A stretch of DNA of 64,000 nt from Agapetus fuscipes (taxonomy: Eukaryota > Arthropoda > Insecta > Trichoptera > Glossosomatidae): NCBI GenBank assembly GCA_951799405.1, contig OX637339.1, positions 10,106,001 through 10,170,000 on the forward strand, in the 5' to 3' direction. Position 1 is the first letter of the stretch; every line of letters starts with the position of its first letter. The notes beneath the pieces are model-generated. The model was not told where the DNA came from. It saw only the letters and a list, made by a program, of their open reading frames with translations, and ran no database searches. A program made the translations under genes and the position numbers. Shown here one piece after another: positions 1-12,400 of this stretch.

Positions 1-60
1 ATACACAAAAAAACAGCACTCACCAAATAAATCATCCTATTATTATTATTATTATTATTA
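1..60 (+). mobile_element. 5S-derived SINE, 3' tail piece
   Basis: acagcactcaccaaataaat followed by catcc and (ATT)n matches the SINE 3' end; cut by the window edge. A similar piece is at 6275-6358 and another (- strand) at 56740-56822. Confidence 0.65.
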
Positions 61-251
61 CAGTTCTATTCTACTCATTTATTTTCACAATATTTTTTGT
101 ACCTCTCTCTCTTGCATTGTAACAAATTGTTTTAATGCCCATTTCATGCGTTCAGAGTCCATTGCTGTAAACCAATCATAGGATTGAGACAGAAGAATTC
201 TCTGACTCTCAATTTACACTTTGCATTAATCATCTGCTATTTGCTCTTCAG

Positions 252-444
252 TCTGAACTGCCCGAGCTATTCTCCAGCTTGAACCTGTCCTCCCCTTCTT
301 GGTCTTCCTTCTCCGCATCAGGAGAGTATGACAGTATCCCGGCTGAGGCGCGACTGACGGCTTTCCAGAAGTCTTTAATTGTGTGGGCATTAAGGCCAGA
401 GAAGCTCTACACTGCTCTCACCAAGACTGCATCACAGATATTAG
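252..444 (+). CDS. DYNC2H1: DYNC2H1 exon a
   Basis: Acceptor gctcttcag precedes base 252 and donor gtacag follows 444. It enters in phase 0 and leaves one extra base. The peptide runs from SELPELFSSLNL to TKTASQILG and contains FQKSLIVWALRPEKL, the conserved helix before AAA5/6 in dynein heavy chains. No start codon is needed here because the gene begins upstream of the window. Confidence 0.9.
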
Positions 445-3400
445 GTACAGTATTGACTTGTTGCTTTGTATTCTTCAATTTGGAAAAATAAAACTCTGTC
501 TGTGCTAGTCTTAGACATTTTGGTCTTCTTTTGAGCCCACGCTTTGACAAACTAATGATGTCTGGGCTGGAAATCTCATCTAATCTAAGTTGCAAAGATA
601 TGTTACATTAGGGATTCACATTATATGCATTCTCACAAGCAGACTCATACAAGTTCGCGCTTGCACATGCCGCATGTGAACCTACAACATAAAAACCCAA
701 ATCTCAAATGGACATACACCCTGCAACTCTTGCCATCCTTCCCTGAAACAGGGGTGACATTGGCAAAGTGAACCATTTTTTACAGCATTTGTGGTCAGCC
801 GCATACCAACCTATAAGTCAAGGAACCACCATCACCACGGTTATTCTTACATACCGAATATCGGTAATATTTGTATGAAGACTAATCAGCTATTCACTTG
901 CGGCCATCTTGGATTGACAGGTCTTCATAACGCTCAACGGACGACCAAAATATCTAAAAATAGTACCGTGTGTTTTTTAAAAAAATTAGAATTCCTCATA
1001 AATACAAAAGAATACGACTGAAAAATCAGTTGCTATCGCCAAACGATAACTTTCACTTGCATGTTTGAAATAAAAACAAAGCTAGATCGAATCCCGTCAG
1101 GCCCCTTGACGATAACTTTGACCCAGGTTCAGTACATGTCATTAGTTAATTATTTACTAATAAATCATGAAAATAAAAAAATCCAAAAAATATTCTTTTT
1201 GGTACCTTTTGATAGGTAGATTGTTTTTCGAAACCAATTTTAAATTTATAAATTTTACTCACCCTATAACTAAGTACAAATTTGTTTGTCCGAGTTTGTA
1301 TTTATTTACTTAAAATGAAGGTTTACAGAGTAAATGTCTCATCAATTATGATGAATTATTCTGAAAATGTAAAGAAATACCTGTTTCTGGCTAGGTTAGA
1401 ATAGTTTCCTCTTCACAAATAAAATCTGTTTGTGTATTCCAGGTGTCAGTCAGCTATTGGTGTCGGGTGACCTGTTGGGGGCTGCGTCTACCTGGGCCGG
1501 CCCTGAGCTGCCTGTGCTCGTGGTGAGCAGCAGGGGGACTGATCCCACCGACCAGATCACGGCCAGGGCAGCCAATATTGTGGGCGAGGACAAGTGCAAA
1601 CAGGTCTGCTAATGGACTCCTAACTCATTCATTCAAACTCATCAATTCAAAATGTCCCTCGGCTATGTGACATCACCCAAAGTAAATAAAAAATAATTCC
1701 CGATAATCAGGGAATTTATTTAGTTCACAGCATTGTGAAATGTGTGCAGTTAATGATTGTGCTAAATGCAGTATGTAGCGCTATTTTTAAACTCCGTCTA
1801 AAGTCTCGATTTTTTATAGTTTATGTGAAAATTCATTGTTACTCTTTCTTTAGATTTTATAGAATAAAGTAGTATTTTTTATTCATAAAAATAAACGAGT
1901 GAAGTAAAAAAACAGTGTTTCCTATAAAATAATACTTTATTCTATAAAGTTAAAAAAAAAAGATAACAAAGTCTTTTTCTGCCTTTTTGATAACCCACCT
2001 TTAGAATGTATTCTGCTTGTAAAAGCAAAATGCGGATAGAAAAGCTGTGAATAGAACATGGTTTAATAAAAACAATACTCAAATCAATTTGTCTCTTCTT
2101 TTTGTCCAGGTCTGGGTATCCTCTGCCTCCAGCTCAGACCTTCTGCCGCATCTGCAGTGGCATCGCTCTTCCGGAGCTTGGCTTATCGTCAGCCTGTCGG
2201 GTGTAGCCTGGTCGGCAGCCCACAGCCACATAGTGACAGCCGCAATCACGGGGACTGCACACCCCCAGTCTCGCCTGTGGATCATAGCGGAGGACGCAGA
2301 GGTGGTGCCTGCACTGCTAGCGGCAATGTGTGTCAACATTTATATGGAGGTAAACAGATTAATATTTTTTAAATTAAATTCATGAAGGGTATGCAAGTCA
2401 CCAACCTATTTTTAACCAGGCCAGAAACAGGTATTTACATATTCAATCAGTAATGATTTTCTCCAAAGGAGTTCAATGTAGGGATGTCTGGCTTTATGCC
2501 AACCTCTTCAGTTGAAGTGGGGATCTTCCAGCCCCCGAGAGAGGGGCTCTCATTTCTTTTGGCGACTTATTTAATCTTGCCGGCTTTTTTGTATTAGAAA
2601 CATTTTGTATTAAAAACAGTATTAGAAACAAATGTGTACAAGGGTGTGAGACAGGGTTGCATAATGAGCCCATGGTTATTCAATATATTATGGATCATTG
2701 TGTTAAACAAGCGAATCTGGAAGGGCATGGCATACAAATTGGAGAGAGAAAAGTCGGAGTTCTGCTTTATGCTGATGACGCAGTATGAATTGCTGATTCA
2801 GCAGCGGAACTTCAGGCAATGCTCTCTAGTCTGAACCATGCTCTGTGTGCGAACAAGTTGAAAATTAATGCAAGTAAGATGAAAGTACTGATTTGTGACA
2901 GAACGGATGAAAATGAAGAATGCACGTTTATGTTGAATGATGATGATGATGATGGATGATTTCTTTCCTGTGGCGCCATTTAATGGTCCAGGACCATCTC
3001 AAGGGCGCCAAAATGGTACGAAAGTTGAAATTGTGTATGAATTTAGATACTTGGGAAGTATGTTTGAGAAGAATGGAAAGATGACAAGAGAACTTGAGAA
3101 TAGGGTGTGCAAGGGAAAGCAAGTGGTCGGTGCAATAGGAAGAATAGTAAAGAACAAGCGATTGACGATGGATCTGAGAATGGCGGTACACAATGGCATA
3201 TTGTTACCGACTTTGATGTATGGAAGTGAAGCATGGACAGTGAACGATAGCGAAATGAGTAAAGTATGTACGGTGGAAATGAAGCATTTGAGAAGCATGA
3301 CAGGAAAAACTCTGAGGGATAGAGTTAGGAATGAATGGGTAAAAAAAGAACGTAATTTGAAAGAGGATGTGAAAGTTAAGGTACAAAAGATGTGATGAGA

Positions 3401-6400
3401 TGGTTTGGGCATGTGGAAAGAATGAATGATGATAGACTGACAAAGTATGTAGGTATACAAAGAAAGTGTGAAAGGAAAAAGAGGGAAGGGACGACCGCGA
3501 AAAGTATGGAGTGATCGGATTGAGGAGATTGTGAAAGAATGGGATATACAAAGTGAGCGTTAAAGAAGAAAATGCATGAAAAAGGTGATGGATATGAATG
3601 AATTGAAAGAGGTACAAGTATGTAAGGATAGGAAAAGATGGAGGCAGCTCTGCGGAGGCTCTGGCCACCCCTAGCGGAATGGCGACAGAGTTACAGTTAC
3701 AGTAACAAAGACCTTAACAGAAAATCATTTCTGACACCCTCAGTGGGGATCGAACCCTAGCTCTCGGCATGGAATGCCAGCATTCTGAGTTTCACTATGG
3801 TTTTTATGTTAATCTTATAGTAACATTTGCCCGTATGAGATGCTTGCCTCTGATAAATCATATCATGTTTACAAGTTGTACATTTGTTAATTTCAGGCTC
3901 CGAGTGGCATCAGGAACAACATGCTGCGCACCCTGTCCCTGTGGGCGCCTTCAGGAGGGAGGAGCAAGTCCCGCTCCCCACAAACCACGAGACTGCAGTT
4001 CTCCCTCGCCTTGTGCCACAGTGTCATGCTGGAGCGCACTGCTTACATACCACAGGGTGAGTTCAGTCATTTGCAAAGCAATCAGTGAAAATGTTGGCTA
4101 ACAAAAACTTAAAACTAGAGTTACCTCTGCGTATGGTGAGATGCTACATCCTTCTGATTGTACTCTATGATATGGAAGGGTGGACACTTACACAGTGCCC
4201 AGAGAACAGAATCCCTGTCTTTGAAATGTGGGTCTACCGTAGGATGTTGAAGGTTTCCTGGATGGATCGAGTCACAAATGCCGAGGTTCTTTCCCGTATG
4301 AATACCATAGTCGAACTCCTCGTAATAATAATAATAATATTAGGATGATTTATTTGGTGAGCGCTGTTTTTGTGTGTATCACACCTCAAGAGCCCTCTGC
4401 GAGCTTGGTCGTCGCTGTAGAAAGCGCCAATTCTCAAGCAAGACCCAGTTATTGTAAGGTTGGATGGACTTTTCAGTGACCGGTCTTTGGTAAAGGTTTA
4501 TGAATTTTTCAACTCAGCGAAGAGCACATTCGAAATATAAATGGTATATTTTTTGTGCTCCGCCGGGATCTGAATCCACAACCTTCCATTTACGAGTCCG
4601 AAGTGTTGCCACTGGACTACGGACAGGTCCAAGATGCCAACGACACACGGTGTACCTGAGCGGTAACCCATCCAAGTACTATCCGCGCCCAATGTTGCTT
4701 AACTTCGGTGATCTATGGGAGCCGGTGCTTTCAGCATGGTAACGTTGTTAACTCATGTCCATCTAAAGGCAAAAACTGGTTTATTTTGGCCACATAATGA
4801 GAAATGAGGAGTCACTCTTGCATCTCATCAAACAGGGAAGAATTGAGGGAAGAGCGGCTCCAGGTTGAAGAAGAACATCTGGTTGAAGAACCTGAGACAA
4901 TGGTTTTGCAATAGCACAAGATCTCTCTTTCATGCCACAGTATTGAAGGTGCAATTCGCTATGATGATCGCAAATCTTCACTAAAGAGGCACAAGAAGAA
5001 GAAGAAGGATACATAGAAGTGTGACTTTGCCCGCCTAGAAAAATTCAACTATCAAAAATCTGTGCAAAAAACATTCCAATTCCATTATATTTCTAGGTTG
5101 GCGCACCGATTATGGCTTCAGCTGGGGTGACGCACAAGCTGGATTAGCTGCCTTGTCTCTGGGGGCCCAGGGGAGCGCTGGGGGACAGTCTGGTGCGGTG
5201 GGAGGACTGTGTGGAGCCCTGTTTGGGGGGCGGGCCACCTGCCACAGAGACGCACGGCTGGCGCAGGCCCTGGCCGAGAGGCACTTTCAGGAAGAGGTGG
5301 TGGGGCATGCGTGGAAGCCTCTGGGACTGGATATAAGATTGCCCATGAGCGCTGACCTGAAGGTATGGACAATTTTTGGAACCATTCTTCTTGTTCTTCT
5401 ACGTCCTATAGCCTGTTTAGTACTGTGTCTCTCTTATGATAATTAAGTCCAGCTACCCATTCATCTCGTCGGTGATCTGCCTGGTAGTCTCTTGTTGTTG
5501 GGTGTACTTGTACTTGTATCTACCCGCCATAGTCCACCACCTGGCCACCATCTGTCCATCTACAGAAGATCTGTCCTTGCAACGCAACTAAGCTACACAT
5601 ATAGCGTAACTTCATGCCGCATTCTTCCCGAAGGGTTTTGTATGTGGAACCTATTTATTTTTACAGGTAAGGGGGCCCGCCTTACGCCAACCACTTCAGT
5701 TGAAGTGGGGGTGTCCCAGCTCCCGAGGGGGCTGGTACTGATTTCTTCTGAAGGCTGAGTAAACCTTGTCGGTTTTTAATTGGGGTTTGAAATAAACACC
5801 GAAACGGAAAAATTGAAAAAAGTTTTATTTTCATAAATTGAGTATTTATTTCACCTCAAGTACTTTCTACTCCCTTACGTCATTTTCAAGAGGACATTCT
5901 AATGACATAAGCAAGTCGAAAGTACTCGAGGTGAAATAATTACTCAAAAATTTTATAATTCCTTATAAAAATCATTTTTCACTGTGTCAATACTCAAAAC
6001 CATAGGGATGGCATGTGGGCGTTCCCTTGTAAATCTGATATGATTAAAACAATCATGTCGAAAATTCATATTTTTGCGCAAAGCAGTCCCGTTTAGACCG
6101 CTGTACTAGCAACCGCTCCCGGTTTTTATCAAAATGCCTTATTTTTATGTTTTACCGTGTAAAAATAACAGTCAAAATAAGGAGTATAAGGATCATGGTA
6201 TTATTTTTTTTCCGTTACAGTAATGAATTGCACCCGCAAAACTAAAGAATTTGCACTTTCTATAGCAACGTTCAAGTTCACAGAAGGCTCTTGGGGTGTG
6301 TTTCATACGAAAACAGCGCCCATCAAATAAATCCTCCTAATATAATTATTAGATACATGAGTTAAGTATTTATTATATTGAAAGTTAAATTATTATGTGT

Positions 6401-9400
6401 TTTGATATGTTCAATTCTTGTATATACAGGAATAATAAATGTTAACACGTATTTCTTCAGAGATTGAATTATCGATATTAACAAGTATCGATCGATAGCA
6501 TATACATGTGTTTTATTCTTTATTCGAGTGTGAGTGTATGAGTGCGAGCTCAAAAACTCGCGATCAAAACGTAGTAAGCGACCCCGATTTCATGGCGCTT
6601 AGGCTCTTTCTATCCATCGCATTTGGAAATTTTTGAACCAATCAAGCGGTAGCTTCCATTGTAATTGTAATGTTAGTTCCCGCCTACCGAAAATACGGTG
6701 ACAGCTGGTTTTGATACTACAATAGAAATAAACCACATCTCTTTATATTCCGTGATCTGTGCTCTTAAACTTAATGCTCTTAAAAAAAAGCTTAAAACTC
6801 TTAAAAATTAAAAAAACTTAATTGTTCAGGAGAGAAGTTTAAAGTTTGAGCTTACAGAAAAACGGGCATAACTTTTTTATATATTTTGTATTGTTTGTGT
6901 ATTAACACTGTGAAAATTCATATTGTTTAATTTTATAATTTTTGATTAATTAAAAACACTGTTTATTTTCACGGATAAATTTATTCAATAAGATTAAAAT
7001 CTTAAACAAATTACTAACGTTTTCGACCTAGAAGGTCATCATCAGGTATGAATAATCATACCTGATGATGACCTTCTAGGTCGAAAACGTTAGTAATTTG
7101 TTTAAGATTTTAATCTTATTGAATAAATTTATCCGTGAAAATAAACAGTGTTTTTAATTAATCAAAAATTATAAAATTAAATAACTTTTTTATTTTGTAT
7201 GATATCGTAAAAATCAAAACCGCTCTTAAATAAAAAAAAATAAAGGCATTGGCATTTCCATTCATGTGGTTTTACGATTTTTTTATGTCACAAACGCCTT
7301 TAGGACAAAAAAAGGCCAAAATCTTGTCGGTTACACCAAAACCATACTTCGAAATGCGTTTTTTTGCTTGGGCAGAAACAACAAAAAAAGGTCATCGTAG
7401 ATCTATGGAAGTGAGCGCATTTATGCCCGCTTTCCACTGCGAGTGGAGCGGACTCCGTACGGACTCCGCTCGACTAGCAACAGTAAATTTCATAGAAGTG
7501 CTTCCACCGACAGCGAGTGAGCGGAGCGGACTGAGCGAGTACAAAGAGTTACAAAAGTGGTCGCAGAGTTGAGCGAGTTTCCAGCGGACTCCGTACGGAC
7601 TCCGCTCGACTAGCAACAGTAAATTTCATAGAAGTGCTTCCACCGACAGCGGAGTGAGCGAGTAAAAATGAGTCCGCTGTGTCATGGTCTCGGTCATGGT
7701 CTCATGGCCGCTAGTTTTCAACGGACTCCGCTCCCCCGTGCCCCCCGTGCCCCCCGCGCCAACCCGCGCAGTTGCGTGACAGCGATAAAACACATCAAAC
7801 ATGATTTACAAAAACACATCATACATTATTTTATAAATTTGAAAATATTAAAATGTATGTTTTATTTCAAACATCTACTTTTTATGTATTAAAGCAAAAC
7901 AAGGCACCAAATTACACTATATGTATAGCTTAGTTGAGTTGTTTGTCTTCCACAACTTAAAGGTTGGCTGTGGCTGACCACCCATGCTGTAAAATAGGTT
8001 ATTTTGCCAATGTCACCCCTATTTCAGATAAAGTCGACAAGAGTTGCAGGGCACATGTTCATTTGAGATTATGAGTTTTTATGTTGTATATTCACATACG
8101 GCAAGTGTAAGCGCGAATTTATACGCGTCTGTATGTGGGCATACACATAATATGAATTCCAAATGTACTATATATCTGCAATGTATGTATATAACATTAG
8201 ATTAGAATGAATTATAAACTTACAACTACCTAATAGCGTCTGTTATACCAGGGTCAAAGCTATCATCGATAGGAGTTTAGACATGACAGGATTTGAACTT
8301 GCGATGTTTCAATAACGCTAATAAGGTTCGAACATTTTTGAATTTGGAATTTTTTATTCGGCAAGTAAACGTATTCTTTTAGTATCTTTTTAGTTCAAGT
8401 CTTGGCAAACAAATATTTTTTATTGGTTGCTAAGGATAGCAGTAAAAGAAAGTTCCAAATTAAAAAAAATTCGAACCTGCTAATGAAGTCCGAACAGTTT
8501 TGGTTTACAATTTAGATGTCAATTTTACAACTTTTGGTTTCCAATATAGATTTCAATTTTAAAACTTTAATTAATTGGTATTTCTAATAAAATAATTAAG
8601 AAAAATAAACGTCCTTTTGTTTTTATTTTTTTCTGATTTAGAAGCAACCCTGTTCAACAGAATCGTGTGAAAGAGACACAAAATATTTTCTTGAAAGAGA
8701 TCGGTGTACAATATATGTCAGATATGGAGAAAAAGAAATGTTCACAAAAAGTGCTTTCCTAAGAAATTTGTTTTTTTTTATTTGTATCACAAGAGTTAGA
8801 AGTTTTATGCAGAATCATTGATTATATTCTTGCACAAGTTGGTGTCATAGTTCCATTTTACTTTTACGAGACATTTTATCGACTCAAGCACTTCTTCTTC
8901 TTCTCAACTCAAAAGATTTTTTGGCAGATCCCCTCTTAAGCACACAATGTAGCCACACACAATGCAAAAAAAAAAATCACTTCTTGTCCTGTGCGCCACG
9001 ACACTATGTGCTCAAATCTTGAATCTTTAATTTATACTTTCACTGCACTGTTAATGTGAGAAATTCCTTCTATTTAGATTCCGAGCATGGATAAATATAC
9101 TATAACACTACGTAGGTATATATAGCGCTCAAAACTCATTGGCGGTTTAGGAAGATAGCCTCTTAAGTATATTCTCAAGATTTTAGTGCTCGACAAAAAT
9201 ATTTTTTTGCCTTCTTAACATTAGGTGGTAGCCTGTTCAGGTAGTTGATGAAATCTGTCCCGGATCGCTATGCCTTAATGATGATGATGATTATAAGCTG
9301 TTAGAAATCCCGTAATGTCGTTGCTTATTTCGCATACATTGTCTTTCAGGACTACCTGCCTGTATTGAGTGAGTTCCCCTTGCAAGACAGCCCCTCTCAG

Positions 9401-12400
9401 CTCAGCTTGCCCAACAATGTGCACAAAACCAAGGAGCATCAGGCTGCCAGCAATGTCATCACACAACTCAGTAAGTCTAAATATTCTAATTGGATCTCAT
9501 TATATCAATCATTTAAAACATTTCTTTGAAATTGATAGATAAAATGAAGTAGGTAATAAATTAACTTATTTTTCATAATGGCATCATTGTTCTAAATTCA
9601 AAATGGCAGGAAAAATGCAAGCAAATATTTTATTATTGGTTGCTAAGAACGATAGTCCCATACAAGTGTGACGTTTGCTAGCTGAGAAAAAAAATTCTTA
9701 ACGGCATTCTTAGAAACCACAAACAAAATATATGCTTTAATTTTCCCTAGCGATCCGGCTAGGTGACATCACAATATTATTTATGTCAAGTCACGTGCGT
9801 ATCTCATTCAAAATTACGCTGAGTCCATTGAAATTGAGTCATATTGCATCTTCTTGATGAGAATGGAGCTGGACATATAAAAATATATGAGATCCCTCGA
9901 CTAAGTTGTTAGGGATGAGCTAACTAAGGTCACATAGTCACATAGAGCTCTGATATTTGTCAGCCAAGAAAAAAAAATCCAAACTTCAATTAGAATTCAA
10001 AAAAACAGTTTTGTTTAGACCATAAGACAAACAATGTGATACAATTAGTAGCTTTTGCCCTAATCGAGCAACCACAACATCTGTTGATGTACAACTAAAG
10101 GTTGCCTCTTGTACCTACAATCTTTGATCATAGGCAACAACAATTATTTCTGACTATATAGAGTTTGTGATTCTTCATCGAAAAAGAGGCACATCTCCTG
10201 TGATTTTGATAAAACATTGAGAAACCCGTTCTTCTCTACAACATGGTTTATATATCCATTTTTAATAGGGTAATTGCAGTGGTGGGGAAAACGGTTTAAA
10301 ATACTATGGTTGTGTAGAGAACATTTCAAGGATCACAACCATATATTTTTTAAGTAGTAAAAATAAAGATATCATTGACAATTTTCAAAAATAAAATGCC
10401 GAGAATTTGAATCCCGCCAAAACGCAACACGGCCAGCTAGCCACCCTGTGACGTCAAATTGACGTAGATGGATCCGTCCGTCTTCGAAGGCCTAACGGTA
10501 CACTCTATAGATCCGAAGATCCATCGATGTCACATCCGCCTAAATAAAAAAATGACCTGTTTTACCGGAAATCGAAAATGTGCAAATTTTAAAGAGCCGT
10601 AATTTAAAAACTAAGCTAGATATTATTTTTTTAAAAGCGCAGATGCATTTATTAAAATGTAGTCTATCATTGTATGAAATAAAAAAAGTGAAATTACCCT
10701 ATTGTTTACAGAATATCTTACCAAAAAGCCACCTTCAGTAGAGGATTAAAGAAAATGCTGCACACAAAGAGCCGTGGCACCCTTGAGATGGTCATGGGCC
10801 ATTAAACGGCACCATGGGAAAAAAAGTATCCCTCGTCATCATCATCATCTATCGATTGCTTATTTAAAATCACCAGTTGAAACTTGCTGAGTCCATTAAC
10901 ACATTTTTTCTAAGAGAATTATCTTACAATTTTTTATATATTTCAGAGTCCCATTACTTTGGAGCCGTATCTCCGTCTCAGTCAGATGGAGCCAACTGGA
11001 AGAAGCAACTGTCCCCCCTCATGGCCCTGTGGAAGAAACTAAACAGTGGGGCAGACTCTCTGGTCAAAGCCAAAATCTCCGATATCAAGGTAACTTCTTT
11101 TTACCTTCTCTCCTCAGGTAAATTTGGAACTCTTCTAAATTTTCCCATTTTTCTCTATTTGGGTTTTCCGCTCCTATCCCATGACATGAACAATCAGCTC
11201 ATCTTTTTATAGAGTCTTCCTATGCTTATTTTGTGGTACACGGTGGTATAGTGGCTGTACCTGAGCGGTAAATGAAAGTGACATTAGTAAGGTCCATAGG
11301 GTTGAAATAGACTTGGTTGAAGTTGCAAAGATATTATATTAAGATTTAAAATTCATATTAAATGCATGCCCACAAACAGACACGCGTAAGTTCGCGCTTA
11401 CAAATGCTGCATGTGTACTTACAAATTAAAATCCAAACCTCAAATGAACATACACCCTGCAACTTTTGCCGACCTTCCCTGAAACAGGGGTGACATTGGC
11501 AAAGTGAACCATTTTTTACAGTATGGGTGATCAGCCACATATCAACCTATAAGTCAAGCAAGTATGATTGAAAAAAACGGAGAGATGGGTGAGGAATGAT
11601 TTTATTAGAGAAGAATATGCTAAAGCTAAAATGAAGATTAAGTCATGTCCATCTTAGTTTTAAGGATGTTTAGTAGAAGTTGTGCAGTTTGGAATGACTA
11701 CATGTTTGTTGGTTGTGTGTGCAGGTGTCTGGAGGGGGAGGGGGTGTGCAGGCGCTTTGCGTGCGCGAGTGGGAGGCCGCCGTGCTGGGGGTCAGGGGCG
11801 TGCACACTGACCTCTCAGCTGTGCGCACAGCACCCAACAACCACACCACGCAACTCCTCATAGCTGACAAGGTTAGTACATGTGTGGCTGGTGGGGACAG
11901 GGAGTGGGANNNNNNNNNNNNNNNNNNNNNNNNNNNNNNNNNNNNNNNNNNNNNNNNNNNNNNNNNNNNNNNNNNNNNNNNNNNNNNNNNNNNNNNNNNN
12001 NNNNNNNNNNNNNNNNNNNNNNNNNNNNNNNNNNNNNNNNNNNNNNNNNNNNNNNNNNNNNNNNNNNNNNNNNNNNNNNNNNNNNNNNNNNNNNNNNNNN
12101 NNNNNNNNNATAATTTTTTATAATCCTTAATTATATTGTCCTTCGTGGTCGTCTTTCGTCGTCGAGTTACGATTTTCAAAATAAATGCCATCACAGCAGA
12201 TGAAACACATTCATGACCTATGGCAAATTAATTTTTGTATATATGCTGCAATGCTGCGAGCTTTCGCGTATGTGTTTACAAATGTATGAAAACATCTTGC
12301 AATAAATCTGTTTGTTCATACTGAAAATGTATGGAACTATATTGACATCTAGCGGCAAAACGTGAAAGTTTTTTTTACATTTTCTTTTATTTCATGCAAA

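Larger units (their letters stand above)
8210..10946. other. Intron DNA around DYNC2H1 exon f
   Basis: Apart from exon f (9350-9470) and the short repeat at 10772-10852 nothing coding is seen. 8400-8560 and 9590-9850 contain old copies of the dispersed repeat with ttattggttgctaagaa. Confidence 0.5.

Noticed and set aside
2047..2385. The 112-codon frame taken as a stand-alone gene
   Set aside because: Only 2110-2349 is conserved; the rest is intron. It is a DYNC2H1 exon.
4635..4750. A 5S rRNA gene
   Set aside because: Sequence is diverged, lacks a terminator and is fused to a repeated SINE body found elsewhere without it.
11670..12194. Reading frames running through the N run
   Set aside because: They depend on undetermined bases of the assembly gap.
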